In this document: piece by piece, positions 1 to 8,136 of the stretch
How positions within the stretch are numbered: position 1 is the stretch's first letter
Layout: each line of letters begins with the position of its first letter
From: Rhodovulum sp. 12E13
GTDB taxonomy: Bacteria; Pseudomonadota; Alphaproteobacteria; Rhodobacterales; Rhodobacteraceae
DNA length: 64,000 nucleotides
Direction of reading: 5' to 3'
NCBI RefSeq assembly: GCF_003340565.1
Contig: NZ_QPLK01000019.1
Span: 1-64,000 of the forward strand
Notes under the pieces: model-generated
Databases searched by the model: none
Seen by the model: the letters and a program-made list of their open reading frames with translations, nothing else
Told to the model about the DNA's origin: nothing
Position numbers and translations under genes: made by a program

Positions 1-125
1 AGATCATGCGCCGCATCCTGCGCAAGATCGCCGAGAACGACCACGCCTCCCTCGGCGACACCTCCACCCTCGCAGACCCCACCGTCGTCGACGACCTCGT
101 CGAAAACAGACTGAACAGGGAGTGA
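1..125 (+). CDS. acs: Acetyl-CoA synthetase, C-terminal end (partial)
   Basis: Only the last 40 codons are present, in the frame that reads from base 3 to the TGA at 123-125. The visible tail ([12 protein letters not shown], then [18 protein letters not shown]) is the conserved C-terminus of AMP-forming acetyl-CoA synthetase. This segment includes the lysine of the RRILRKIA motif that Pat/CobB-type systems acetylate in this family. The enzyme makes acetyl-CoA from acetate, ATP and CoA in the cytoplasm. The gene runs in from the left and is followed 24 bp later by a clear hairpin. It is transcribed towards the small downstream gene, but the terminator makes co-transcription unlikely. The family call is firm despite the short stretch. 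Confidence 0.9.
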   Translation, partial: IMRRILRKIAENDHASLGDTSTLADPTVVDDLVENRLNRE

Positions 126-148
126 GGGCGCCCATCGAAAGGCACGAC

Positions 149-180
149 GGGGCCGCGTCGGCATGGCGCGGCCCCTTCAG
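149..180 (+). terminator. Probable intrinsic terminator after acs
   Basis: A perfect 9-bp GC stem (GGGGCCGCG at 149-157 pairing with CGCGGCCCC at 167-175) encloses a 9-nt loop and is followed by TTCAG. The T-run is short, so termination may be partial, but the position 24 bp after the acs stop fits. Confidence 0.65.
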
Positions 181-289
181 CGTGATGAGGCGCGAATTGT
201 CCGCTTTTCGTCACCCGCCATAACGCTTCGTTAAGGTTTTTCGGCCAACATGAGATGGCTGGGGGCAGCCTTTGACAGGAGCAGTCACG

Positions 290-811
290 ATGATGACCTT
301 CGGTCTTCGCCCTGCCGCGTTCGGGCCGGGTGATCTCGGACACGCCGCCCAGGACAGCGCCATCGACCAGGCCCGCCGGGTGGTTGTCGCCCCCGAAAAT
401 CCGGCCCCCCCGGCGGGCGGCCCCCAGACCAGCGCGGCCGTGCGCCAGCCCGACTCCGCGAGCGACGCCGCCCCGGTGGACAGCCGCCGGATGGCGGAAA
501 CGCAAGCGAACGCCCCCCGCGTGGACGACAGTCGCGCCGGCAACCGATCTCTACCGCCCGAGTTGATCGCGCCGCAGCCGCCGGCCGAGGCGGGCGACGG
601 CGTGCCAGAGGGGATCGCCTTCCGGCCGGAGCCCGCGGGTCCGCTCAAGACCTACGCGCAGATCCCGATGGAGATCGTGCGCGAGATCACACGCCTGAGA
701 GAAGAGGCCGCCGAGGCGCAGGCCGCCGGCATCTCCGGCCGCAACGACCCGACGCCCATGCCGGCCCGCCCGGACGCGATCGGCGCCCGCATGCCTTACG
801 ACGCCGCCTGA
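290..811 (+). CDS. Uncharacterised Ala/Pro-rich protein
   Basis: A 173-residue protein that I do not recognise. I start it at the ATG at 290 (second in-frame ATG at 293) because CAGGA lies about 10 nt upstream; the TTG at 272 is a poorer start. It has no signal peptide or membrane segment. The first 110 residues are rich in Ala, Pro and charged residues and look disordered. The C-terminal part contains a short, protein-like helix around TYAQIPMEIVREITRLREEA, which is the likely conserved core. Codon bias is the same as in neighbours, and the gene stands alone between the acs terminator and the convergent pyrimidine operon. Function unknown; it is probably a small accessory or regulatory protein. 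Confidence 0.55.
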   Translation: MMTFGLRPAAFGPGDLGHAAQDSAIDQARRVVVAPENPAPPAGGPQTSAAVRQPDSASDAAPVDSRRMAETQANAPRVDDSRAGNRSLPPELIAPQPPAEAGDGVPEGIAFRPEPAGPLKTYAQIPMEIVREITRLREEAAEAQAAGISGRNDPTPMPARPDAIGARMPYDAA

Positions 812-963
812 CAGGCGGGCAGCCAGTTCCGCCTCGGACGGCCCCCGTCCCGCACGCGCCCCCGCGCATTTGCCGCCCGGATCGGCGGGGGCCAGTGCGC
901 AACAGCGTGCCTCGACATGCCGCGGAACGCGCGCGCCAACCGCTTCGGCCGGCCGACGCGCCC

Positions 964-997
964 AAAAAGGCCCCAACGGCACGGCGCCGCGGGGCCT
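964..997 (-). terminator. Intrinsic terminator of the pyrimidine transporter operon
   Basis: Read on the minus strand, AGGCCCC (997-991) pairs with GGGGCCT (974-968) around a 16-nt GC-rich loop and is followed at once by TTTT (967-964). It lies 58 nt past the stop of the substrate-binding protein gene, the last gene of the operon. Stem plus T-tract is the textbook arrangement. Confidence 0.8.
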
Positions 998-1055
998 CGT
1001 TCATACCGGAGCGGCGCCGTTCGCACCGCCCCGGTCGTGTCCCGGTCCGGATGCT

Positions 1056-2048
1056 TCAGTTGGTAAGCGCACCGTCCGTGATCGCATGCGTCCACGCATC
1101 CTCGCCGGGATCCGCGGTGATGACCGGATCGGAGCCGCCGGCGAGCAGCGTCGCGACCGTCCGCTCGAAGTCGGCCGGGTCGAGCGCGCCGTCGGAGCCA
1201 GCGGTGAGCTTGGCCACCTCGCCCATCATCCGCTTCTGGTGCTCCTCGGTCTGGGCGCCGGTCATGTCGTTCTCGAGCACGATCATGGCGGCCTCCTCGG
1301 GGTTCTCCTCGGCCCATTTCCAGCCTTCCATCGAGGCCCGGACGAACCGCGTCATCCTGTCCACGAAGGCCGGATCCTCCAGGTTCTCCTCCAGCACCCA
1401 AAGGCCGTCCTCGAGGGTGGCGACACCCTGGTCCTCGTACTTGAACGTCACCAGCTCCTCCGGGGTCACGCCCGCGTCGATCACCTGCCAGTACTCGTTG
1501 TAGGTCATGGTCGAGATGCAGTCGGCCTGCCGCTGCAGCAGAGGATCGACATTGAAGCCCTGCTTGAGCACCTCGACCGAGCCCTCGCTCGCCCCGTCCG
1601 TCTCGATGCCGAGCTGACTCATCCACGACAGGAACGGATACTCGTTGCCGAAGAACCAGACACCCAGCGTGCGGTTGTCGAGATCCTCGGGGCTCTCGAT
1701 CCCCGCATCCTTCCAGCATGTCAGCATCATGCCGGACGACTTGAAGGGCTGCGCGATGTTGACCAGCGGCAGACCCCGCTCGCGCGCGGCGAGCGCCGCG
1801 GGCATCCATTCCACGATCACGTCGGCGCCGCCGCCCGCCAGCACCTGCGGCGGGGCGATGTCGGGCCCGCCGGGCTTGATCGTCACGTCCAGCCCCTCGG
1901 CCTCGTAGAAGCCCTGGTCCTGCGCCACATAATAGCCGGCGAATTGCGCCTGCGTCACCCACTTGAGCTGCAGGGTCACCTCGTCCTGCGCCAGCGCCGC
2001 TCCCGCGGCAAGGCTCAGCGCCGCACCGAGCACCATTGTCTTTTTCAC
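1056..2048 (-). CDS. ABC transporter substrate-binding protein, ThiY/SsuA (NMT1) family, likely pyrimidine-related
   Basis: A periplasmic solute receptor of 330 residues. Translation starts at a GTG (2046-2048) preceded by AGGGAGA. Residues 1-20 (MKKTMVLGAALSLAAGAALA) are a typical Sec signal peptide. The mature protein opens with the NMT1/ThiY signature VTLQLKWVTQAQFAGYYVA, followed by GFYEAEGLDV and a GGADVIVEWMP segment. Length is normal for the family. It is the last gene of a seven-gene operon with two permeases, an ATPase, dihydropyrimidinase and a carbamoyl-beta-alanine hydrolase. I infer that it binds a pyrimidine or a reduced or ring-opened derivative. ThiY-type receptors also bind thiamine precursors, so the ligand is not proven. 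Confidence 0.85.
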   Translation of the reverse strand: MKKTMVLGAALSLAAGAALAQDEVTLQLKWVTQAQFAGYYVAQDQGFYEAEGLDVTIKPGGPDIAPPQVLAGGGADVIVEWMPAALAARERGLPLVNIAQPFKSSGMMLTCWKDAGIESPEDLDNRTLGVWFFGNEYPFLSWMSQLGIETDGASEGSVEVLKQGFNVDPLLQRQADCISTMTYNEYWQVIDAGVTPEELVTFKYEDQGVATLEDGLWVLEENLEDPAFVDRMTRFVRASMEGWKWAEENPEEAAMIVLENDMTGAQTEEHQKRMMGEVAKLTAGSDGALDPADFERTVATLLAGGSDPVITADPGEDAWTHAITDGALTN

Positions 2049-2081
2049 AGCGATCTCCCTTGTCGGTCTTCTCTTCGTTGG

Positions 2082-2933
2082 TCAGCCCCGCCCGCGCTGC
2101 GACGGGTGCCAGAAAGTCACCCGGCGCTCGATCAGCGCGACGGCGCCGTAGAACGCCGAGCCCGCCAAAGCGGCCACGACGATCTCGGCCCACACCATAT
2201 CGAGCGCGAGCCGCCCGACCTCGGTGGAAATGCGAAAGCCCATGCCGAGCGTGGGCGAGCCGAAGAATTCGGCCACGATCGCGCCGATCAGCGCCAGCGT
2301 CGTCGAGATTTTAAGCCCGTTGAAGACGAAGGGCATCGCCGCCGGCAGGCGCAGCTTCAGCAGCGTCTGCACCGGGCTTGCCGCGTAGGTGATCATCAGG
2401 TCGCGCTGCATCGCGTCGGCCGCCCGCAGCCCCTCGACCGTGTTCACGAGGATGGGGAAGAAGACCATCACGACGACCACCGCCGCCTTCGACTGCCAGT
2501 CGAAGCCGAACCACATCACGAGGATCGGCGCGGTGCCCACGATCGGCAGCGCCGCCATGAAGCTGCCCACCGGCAACATGCCCCGGCGAAGCACCTCCCA
2601 CCGGTCGGCGGCGAGCGCCACCGCGAAGGCCGCGACCGCCCCGATGGCATAGCCCGTCAGCGCCCCCTTCACGAAGGTCTGCACGAAGTCGGCCCAGAGG
2701 ATGTCGGTCGAGACGGCGAAGCGCGCCGCGATCGCCGAGGGCGGCGGCAGGATGACCGAGGGCACCTGTAGCCCCCGCACGAGCCCCTCCCACAGCACCA
2801 GTAGCGTCAACCCGAAGATCGCCGGCACCGCCAGCCGCCCCGCGGCGGTGCCCGCCCAGCGCGAGGCGGCAAGCCGCACGTTCAGCCACCACGCCACGGC
2901 CCAGAAGACGAGAGACCCCGCGATCAACGCCAT
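2082..2933 (-). CDS. ABC transporter permease (TauC/SsuC/ThiX type)
   Basis: An inner-membrane permease of 283 residues of the binding-protein-dependent transport family. Start is the ATG at 2931-2933; the frame stays open to a TTG at 2957, but the ATG is better. About six to seven hydrophobic segments are visible. The conserved cytoplasmic EAA loop that contacts the ATPase reads EGLRAADAMQRDLMITYAAS, followed by the LRLPAAMPFVFNGLKI stretch typical of SsuC/TauC proteins. It ends 33 bp before the receptor gene. A 100-bp gap with a hairpin repeat separates it from the second permease gene upstream, so the two are probably on one transcript with possible attenuation between them. Confidence 0.88.
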   Translation of the reverse strand: MALIAGSLVFWAVAWWLNVRLAASRWAGTAAGRLAVPAIFGLTLLVLWEGLVRGLQVPSVILPPPSAIAARFAVSTDILWADFVQTFVKGALTGYAIGAVAAFAVALAADRWEVLRRGMLPVGSFMAALPIVGTAPILVMWFGFDWQSKAAVVVVMVFFPILVNTVEGLRAADAMQRDLMITYAASPVQTLLKLRLPAAMPFVFNGLKISTTLALIGAIVAEFFGSPTLGMGFRISTEVGRLALDMVWAEIVVAALAGSAFYGAVALIERRVTFWHPSQRGRG

Positions 2934-2954
2934 TCCCGCCCCATCACCCTGGAC

Positions 2955-3003
2955 CAAATACTCCGGGGGGAGGCGCCCCGGGCGCCGGGGGGCAGCGCCC
3001 CCC
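2955..3003. repeat. Rhodobacterales-type intergenic hairpin repeat, copy 1
   Basis: CAAATACTCCGGGGGG (2955-2970) is followed by a perfect hairpin, GGGGGGC (2987-2993), loop AGC, GCCCCCC (2997-3003). On the minus strand it reads as a GC stem followed by GGAGTATTTGG. The same architecture recurs at 6693-6729, again between two co-directional genes. From general knowledge, this stem plus (G)ATATTTG or GAGTATTTG element is very common between genes in this order; its function is not established. Confidence 0.7.
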
Positions 3004-3033
3004 TGACCGGCCCGCCAGAGGCGCGCGGGCAGC

Positions 3034-4035
3034 TCACCGCGCCATCCCCATCCGGCCCAGCACCAGCCGCTGGGCCAGCGCGATCAGCCCCACCAGCGCC
3101 GCCGCGAGCAGCGCCGCGGCGAACAGCGCCGACCATATCTGCACCGTCTGGCCGTAATAGCTGCCCGCGAGAAGACGCGCGCCGAGCCCCGCCACCGCGC
3201 CCGTCGGCAGCTCGGCCACGATGGCACCGACGAGCGAGGCCGCCACGCCGACCTTCAGCGAGGCGAAGAGATAGGGCATCGAGGCGGGCAGGCGCAGCTT
3301 CCACAGGGTCTCGGCGCGTGTGGCGCTGTAGGTCCGCAGCAGGTCGAGCTGCGCCGCCTCGGGCGCGCGCAGGCCCTTGACCATTCCGACGACCACCGGG
3401 AAAAAGGAGAGATAGGCCGAGATCAGCGCCTTGGGCAGCAGCCCAGAGATGCCCACCGAGTTCAGCACCACGATGATCATCGGCGCCAGCGCCAGGATGG
3501 GGATGGTCTGACTGGCGATGGCCCATGGCATGACCGACATGTCCATCGCCCGGTTGTGCACGATGCCCACCGCCAGCAGGATGCCGAGCGCCGTGCCGAT
3601 GCCGAAGCCGAGCAGCGTCGCCGAAAGCGTCACCCAGGCATGGGTGAACAGCGAGCGGTTGGAAAAGGCCCGCCCCGCCAGCGCCATGCCCACCGTGGTC
3701 TCGTAGAGCTCCACCGCCACCTGGTGCGGCGCGGGCAGGCGCGGCCGGTCCTGGCTCCACACCCCGCCCAAGTGGCCCGGATTCTGCGCCATGAGCACCC
3801 AGGGCGAGGCGTCACGGCGTGCCTGCCCGCCCTCGGGCACGATGACGGCGCCGGCGCGCTCGGCCTGGTTGAGGCTCTCCTTGACGTTCATCGGCAGGCA
3901 GGCGGCATACCAGATTGCCACGATCACGCCGACGATCATGAGCACCGGCCATACCGCCCGCGCCGCTCGCGCGGCGAAGCGCCCCCGTCCGGCCACGCCC
4001 GCGCCGGGGCTCGCCGTCAGCGCCGCGTCAGCCAT
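3034..4035 (-). CDS. ABC transporter permease with N-terminal extension (TauC/SsuC/ThiX type)
   Basis: The second permease of the pyrimidine-region transporter, 333 residues. A first membrane segment at about residues 29-48 is followed by a soluble stretch of about 80 residues (around 50-130) before the usual five-helix core. The core carries an EAA loop (KGLRAPEAAQLDLLRTYSAT) and the matching LRLPASMPYLFASLKVG segment. Having two different permeases in one operon, rather than one homodimerising permease, suggests a heterodimer. The long periplasmic loop after the first helix is unusual for SsuC-like proteins and could add a ligand or receptor contact. The ATPase gene ends 22 bp upstream. Confidence 0.87.
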   Translation of the reverse strand: MADAALTASPGAGVAGRGRFAARAARAVWPVLMIVGVIVAIWYAACLPMNVKESLNQAERAGAVIVPEGGQARRDASPWVLMAQNPGHLGGVWSQDRPRLPAPHQVAVELYETTVGMALAGRAFSNRSLFTHAWVTLSATLLGFGIGTALGILLAVGIVHNRAMDMSVMPWAIASQTIPILALAPMIIVVLNSVGISGLLPKALISAYLSFFPVVVGMVKGLRAPEAAQLDLLRTYSATRAETLWKLRLPASMPYLFASLKVGVAASLVGAIVAELPTGAVAGLGARLLAGSYYGQTVQIWSALFAAALLAAALVGLIALAQRLVLGRMGMAR

Positions 4036-4057
4036 GCCCGCCCCCGATCATGCGCCC

Positions 4058-4888
4058 TCAATCATAGGCATGCCCCGCCCGCAGCCCCTCGCGCACCCGA
4101 TGGGCGAGCGCGAGGAACTCCGGCGTGTCGCGGATGTCGAGCGGGCGCTCGGCCGGCAGGTCGCTGTCGATCACGTCGGTGATGCGCCCCGGACGGGGCG
4201 ACATCACGACGATCTTGGTCGACAGGTACACCGCTTCGGGGATCGAGTGGGTCACGAAGCCCACCGTCTTGCCCGTCGCCGCCCAGAGCCGCAGAAGCTC
4301 CTCGTTGAGCCGGTCGCGCACGATCTCGTCGAGCGCGCCGAAGGGCTCGTCCATCAGCAGGATGTCGGCGTCGAAGGACAGCGCGCGCGCGATCGAGGCG
4401 CGCTGCTGCATCCCCCCGGAGAGCTGCCAGGGATACTTGCCCCCGAAGCCGTCGAGCTCGACGAGGGATAGCACTTTTCGAACACGGCTCTCCTGCTCCG
4501 CCTTCGAAAAGCCCATGATCTCGAGCGGGAGTTTCACGTTCCCCGCAATCGTCCGCCATGGGTAGAGGCCCGCCGCCTGGAAGACGTAGCCGTAGGCGCG
4601 CGCCTGCCGCGCCGCATCCGGCGTCATCCCGTTGACCGAAATCGACCCGCCCGTGGGGTGCTCGAGCCCCGCGACCACCCGCAGGAACGTGGTCTTGCCG
4701 CAGCCCGACGGCCCGATGAAGCTGACGAACTCGCCGCGGCCGATCTCCAGGTCGACGTCCTTGAGCGCCTGCACCGGGCCGTCCGCCGTCCGGAACGTCA
4801 GATCGAGCCCCTTTGCCAGAATGACTGGAGCGAGACTCGCCGGAGCTTGGGCTGGATGCGACAAGCGCCTATCCACTGGATCGACCAT
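4058..4888 (-). CDS. ABC transporter ATP-binding protein (TauB/SsuB/ThiZ type)
   Basis: A nucleotide-binding subunit of 276 residues. I chose the ATG at 4886-4888 (MVDPVDRR) because GGAGAG lies 6 nt upstream; the frame is open to 5032, but the extra 48 residues are Cys/Trp/Arg-rich and are the out-of-frame shadow of the upstream gene. Walker A is GPSGCGKT at 59-66. The signature LSGGMQQR and Walker B ILLMDEPFGALDE follow in order, as in SsuB/TauB. It energises the two permeases encoded just downstream. Its first 20 bp overlap the end of the small membrane-protein gene, so translation is probably coupled. Confidence 0.9.
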   Translation of the reverse strand: MVDPVDRRLSHPAQAPASLAPVILAKGLDLTFRTADGPVQALKDVDLEIGRGEFVSFIGPSGCGKTTFLRVVAGLEHPTGGSISVNGMTPDAARQARAYGYVFQAAGLYPWRTIAGNVKLPLEIMGFSKAEQESRVRKVLSLVELDGFGGKYPWQLSGGMQQRASIARALSFDADILLMDEPFGALDEIVRDRLNEELLRLWAATGKTVGFVTHSIPEAVYLSTKIVVMSPRPGRITDVIDSDLPAERPLDIRDTPEFLALAHRVREGLRAGHAYD

Positions 4889-5183
4889 ACACTCTCCAAC
4901 CGAGGAGCAGCGAAAGCGGCAGAGCAAGCGGCACGAGGAAATGGGCCGTCGAATACCACAGGGCATATCCAAACGTCGCCGCCACCAGCATGACCACAAC
5001 GCCCGGCCCCACCCCGTAGAGGAACACGGCAAGCGCCAGGGCGCTCGCCTCGTCCGCGGCGCTCCCCCGCGACGCCGCCTTGACGCCAGAATGGATTGCC
5101 CGGCCTGCCAACGCCGCGCCGACGGTCATCAGGGCAAAGCCCGGAAACCGACCGTTGCGCACGTCACGGCTCGCCCGCCACAT
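4869..5183 (-). CDS. Small three-helix membrane protein in the pyrimidine operon
   Basis: A 104-residue protein I do not recognise. Its ATG (5181-5183) overlaps the dihydropyrimidinase stop as TGATG, and its 3' end overlaps the start of the ATPase gene by 20 bp. That placement strongly argues that it is translated. Three hydrophobic segments are visible at about residues 14-31, 44-71 and 80-96, joined by short basic or acidic loops (SGVKAASRGSAADEAS after the first). There is no Walker, metal or catalytic motif. Being tucked between hydA and the transporter ATPase gene, it may be an accessory subunit of the ABC importer or a separate small permease; this is inference only. Confidence 0.75.
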   Translation of the reverse strand: MWRASRDVRNGRFPGFALMTVGAALAGRAIHSGVKAASRGSAADEASALALAVFLYGVGPGVVVMLVAATFGYALWYSTAHFLVPLALPLSLLLGWRVYGRSSG

Positions 5184-6643
5184 CACACTCCGCTCGGAAT
5201 GTTGTGCGGATCGCGCTCGATCCTGCGGGGTGTGTTCAGCGCCTTCCACGTCGAATAGGCCTTCACCGGCGAGGCGAAGGGCGGCCGCCTGACGAACTTG
5301 CCGCGGCCCGGCGCCGACTGGCTGTTCTGCCCGTAGGCCCAGACGACCTCGCCGCGCGAGAGCGTGTAGCGGGCCTGCGCCGTCACCTCCATGCCCTCGA
5401 ACACATTGTAGTCGATGATGCTCTTCTGGCTGCCCACCTCGATCGTGCGGCGGATGGTGGGGTCCCACACCACCACGTCGGCATCGGCCCCGGGCACCAG
5501 CGCTCCCTTGCGGGGGTAGATGTTGAGGATCCTGGCGATGTTGGTCGACGTGACGGCGACGAACTCCTCGGGCGTCAGGCGCCCCGTCTCCACGCCCTTC
5601 GTCCACAGCATCGCCAGCCGCTCCTCCAGCCCGCCGGTGCCGTTGGGGATCTTGGTGAAGTCGCCCACGCCCATCCGCTTCTGGCTGTCGTCGAAGGCGG
5701 CGTGGTCGGTCGCCACGACCTGCAGCGAGCCCGCGGCGAGCCCGTTCCACAGACCGTCCTGGTGGTCCTTCGACCGGAAGGGGGGCGACATCACCCGGCG
5801 CGCGGCATACTGCCAGTCCTTGTCGAAATACTCGCTCTCGTCGAGCGTCAGGTGCTGGATCAGCGGCTCGCCGTAGACGCGCATCCCCTTCTGCCGGGCG
5901 CGCCTGATCGCCTCGTGCGCCTGCTCGCACGAGACGTGCACGATGTAGAGCGGCACGCCCGCGGCATCGGCAATCATGATCGCGCGGTTGGCCGCCTCGC
6001 CCTCCACCTCGGGGGGCCGCGAATAGGCGTGGCCCTCGGGGCCGGTGATGCCCTCGGCCATGTATCTCTGCTGAAGCTCGGCCACGATGTCGCCGTTCTC
6101 GGCATGCACCAGCGGCATCGCGCCTAGCTCTGCGCAGCGTTTGAACGACGCGTACATCTCGTCGTCCTCGACCATCAGCGCGCCCTTGTAGGCCATGAAG
6201 TGCTTGAAGGTGTTGATCCCCCGCTCCTTCACGACCGTCTCCATCTCCGACCAGATGCGTTCGTTCCAGCCGGTCACCGCCATGTGGTAGGAGATGTCGA
6301 TGCAGATCTGGTCCTTCGACTTGCGGTCCCAGTCGTCGACCGCGGCCAGCAGCGAGCCGTCGCCCGGCAGCACGAAGTCCACGATCATCGTCGTGCCGCC
6401 CGCCGCCGCCGCAAAGGTGCCCGATTCGAAGGTCTCGGCCGCCGTGGTGCCCATGAACGGCATCTCGAGATGGGTGTGCGGGTCGATGCCACCGGGGATC
6501 ACGTAGGCACCCGTCGCATCGATCACCTCGTCGCCCGACAGGTTCTCGCCCACCGCGGCGATCTTCTCGCCCTCGATCAGAACGTCGGCCGCCCATTGCC
6601 GGTCGGCCGTCACCACCGTGCCGCCCTTGATCACCTTCGACAT
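5183..6643 (-). CDS. hydA: Dihydropyrimidinase (D-hydantoinase)
   Basis: A cytoplasmic zinc enzyme of 486 residues that opens the dihydrouracil/dihydrothymine ring to N-carbamoyl-beta-alanine or its methyl homologue, step two of reductive pyrimidine degradation. All expected metal residues can be read: H56 and H58 in DPHTHLEMPFMGT, the carboxylated lysine K153 in FMAYKGALM, H180, H236 in YIVHVSCEQAH, and D313 in ATDHAAF. The length is that of bacterial dihydropyrimidinases. The start is the ATG at 6641-6643 (MSKVIKGG), with GAGGGGG upstream. The stop overlaps the start of the small membrane-protein gene. The carbamoylase gene for the next step ends 101 bp upstream across a hairpin repeat. Confidence 0.95.
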   Translation of the reverse strand: MSKVIKGGTVVTADRQWAADVLIEGEKIAAVGENLSGDEVIDATGAYVIPGGIDPHTHLEMPFMGTTAAETFESGTFAAAAGGTTMIVDFVLPGDGSLLAAVDDWDRKSKDQICIDISYHMAVTGWNERIWSEMETVVKERGINTFKHFMAYKGALMVEDDEMYASFKRCAELGAMPLVHAENGDIVAELQQRYMAEGITGPEGHAYSRPPEVEGEAANRAIMIADAAGVPLYIVHVSCEQAHEAIRRARQKGMRVYGEPLIQHLTLDESEYFDKDWQYAARRVMSPPFRSKDHQDGLWNGLAAGSLQVVATDHAAFDDSQKRMGVGDFTKIPNGTGGLEERLAMLWTKGVETGRLTPEEFVAVTSTNIARILNIYPRKGALVPGADADVVVWDPTIRRTIEVGSQKSIIDYNVFEGMEVTAQARYTLSRGEVVWAYGQNSQSAPGRGKFVRRPPFASPVKAYSTWKALNTPRRIERDPHNIPSGV

Positions 6644-6692
6644 CTTCACCCCCTCGCCCGCGGGCCGTCCGGACCGCTGCTTCTTCTTGCTG

Positions 6693-6729
6693 CAAATATC
6701 CCGGGGGGTCCGGGGGGCTGGCCCCCCGG
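6693..6729. repeat. Rhodobacterales-type intergenic hairpin repeat, copy 2
   Basis: CAAATATCCCGGGGGG (6693-6708) is followed by the stem CCGGGGGG (6710-6717), loop CTGG, CCCCCCGG (6722-6729). On the minus strand it reads as stem, then GGATATTTGCAGCAAGAAGAAG, matching the lineage-typical element and copy 1 at 2955-3003. It lies between the carbamoylase stop and the hydA start, where it could dampen or process the transcript. Confidence 0.72.
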
Positions 6730-6744
6730 CCGCGCCCGGACCGC

Positions 6745-7995
6745 TCACTCCACGATTTCGGCCGTCTCGACCACGGCATGAAAGAGCACGTTGGCCCCCT
6801 TCTCGGCCCATTCGGGCGTGATTTCCTCGGCCTCGTTGTGGCTCAGCCCGTCGACGCAGGGGCACATGACCATCGCGGTCGGCGCCACCCGGTTGATCCA
6901 GCAGGCGTCGTGGCCCGCGCCGCTCACGATGTCGCGGTGCGAATAGCCCAGCCGCTCGGCCGCCGCCCGTACCGCGCCCACGCAGCCCGGGTCGAAGGTC
7001 ACCGGGTCGAAGTGCCCGACCGGCTCGATCTCGAGGCCGAGGCCGAGCTCCTCGGCGATCTGCGCGGCCTCCGCCTCCAGCCGCTCGCGCATGGAGGTCA
7101 GCTTGTCGAGGTCGGGCGAGCGGAAATCGATGGTGAACACCGCCCTGCCCGGAATCACGTTGCGCGAATTGGGATAGACGTTGGCCTGCCCCACCGCGCC
7201 CACCGCGTCGGGCTGATGGTCCATCGCGATGCGGTGGACGGCCTCGGTGATCCGCGCCATGCCGAGGCCGGCGTTGACGCGCATGGTCATGGGCGTCGAG
7301 CCGGTATGCGCGTCCTTGCCCGTCAGCGTCACCTGCAGCCACCACAGGCCCTGCCCGTGGGTGACCACACCGATCTCCTTGCCCTCGGCCTCGAGGATCG
7401 GGCCCTGTTCGATATGCAGCTCGAAGAAGGCGTGCATTTTCCGCGCGCCCACCTTCTCCTCGCCCTTCCAGCCGATCCGCTCCAGCTCGTCGCCGAGTCG
7501 CTTTCCGTCCGCATCCTCGCGCGCAAAGGCCCAGTCGAGCTCGTGCATCCCCGCGAAGACCCCGCTCGCCAGCATCGCGGGGGCGAAGCGCGTGCCCTCC
7601 TCGTTGGTCCAGTTGGTGACGACGATGGGGTGCTTCGTGCGGATGCCGAGGTCGTTGAGCGTGCGCACGATCTCGAGCCCGCCCAGCACGCCCAGCACCC
7701 CGTCGTACTTTCCGCCCGTGGGCTGCGTGTCGAGGTGCGAGCCGACATAGACCGGCAGCGCGTCGGGGTCGGCGCCCTCGCGGCGGGCGAACATCGTGCC
7801 CAGTTCGTCGAGCCCCATCGTGCAGCCCGCCGCCTCGCACCAGCGCTGGAACAGCGCGCGCCCCTCGGCGTCGGCGTCCGTCAGGGTCTGGCGGTTGTTG
7901 CCGCCCGCCACGCCCGGGCCGATCGTGGCCATCTCCATCAGGCTGTCCCACAGCCGGGCGCCGTCGATCTTCAGGTTCTCTCCTGGGGCGGGCAT
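6745..7995 (-). CDS. N-carbamoyl-beta-alanine amidohydrolase (HyuC/AmaB-type M20 hydrolase)
   Basis: A 416-residue binuclear-metal amidohydrolase of the hydantoinase/carbamoylase family. It would cleave N-carbamoyl-beta-alanine to beta-alanine, CO2 and ammonia, step three of the pathway. Metal-site residues are H87 and D98 in GSHLDTQPTGGKYDG, E132/E133 in TNEEG, H194 in FELHIEQGP, and the late LSHNEAEE histidine. The motif NNRQTLTDADAEGR near the N-terminus is family-typical. The start ATG at 7993-7995 is preceded by GGAGAG. It is the first gene of the minus operon that continues into hydA and the transporter. Allantoate amidohydrolase and L-carbamoylase share the fold; the hydA neighbour favours the pyrimidine role. 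Confidence 0.9.
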   Translation of the reverse strand: MPAPGENLKIDGARLWDSLMEMATIGPGVAGGNNRQTLTDADAEGRALFQRWCEAAGCTMGLDELGTMFARREGADPDALPVYVGSHLDTQPTGGKYDGVLGVLGGLEIVRTLNDLGIRTKHPIVVTNWTNEEGTRFAPAMLASGVFAGMHELDWAFAREDADGKRLGDELERIGWKGEEKVGARKMHAFFELHIEQGPILEAEGKEIGVVTHGQGLWWLQVTLTGKDAHTGSTPMTMRVNAGLGMARITEAVHRIAMDHQPDAVGAVGQANVYPNSRNVIPGRAVFTIDFRSPDLDKLTSMRERLEAEAAQIAEELGLGLEIEPVGHFDPVTFDPGCVGAVRAAAERLGYSHRDIVSGAGHDACWINRVAPTAMVMCPCVDGLSHNEAEEITPEWAEKGANVLFHAVVETAEIVE

Positions 7996-8136
7996 CGTCT
8001 CTCCGCTCTTCTTGGTGTCGGTCCTGCCACGTTGTGCCGCGGCCCCGGTCTAGTCAACCTCGGGCCGGGCCTCTCTTGCCCGTCCCGGCGGCGCTGCCTA
8101 TCGATGCGTCACCGACGAGTGGAGGACGTGCGCCCG

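Noticed and set aside
870-2771. Long plus-strand open frame of 633 codons
   Set aside because: It lies opposite the receptor and permease genes, is His/Arg/Gly-rich, has no domain and is explained by the strong third-position GC of the minus-strand genes.
5183-7951. Continuous minus-strand frame suggesting a 922-residue fusion ahead of dihydropyrimidinase
   Set aside because: The first half is Arg/Gly-rich and out of frame with the carbamoylase gene; hydA starts at the ATG at 6643 with its own ribosome site.
8041-8060. Possible RutR box near the carbamoylase start (TTGAC within GGTTGACTAGACC on the minus strand)
   Set aside because: Only one half-site resembles TTGACCA-NN-TGGTCAA and the right half is missing.
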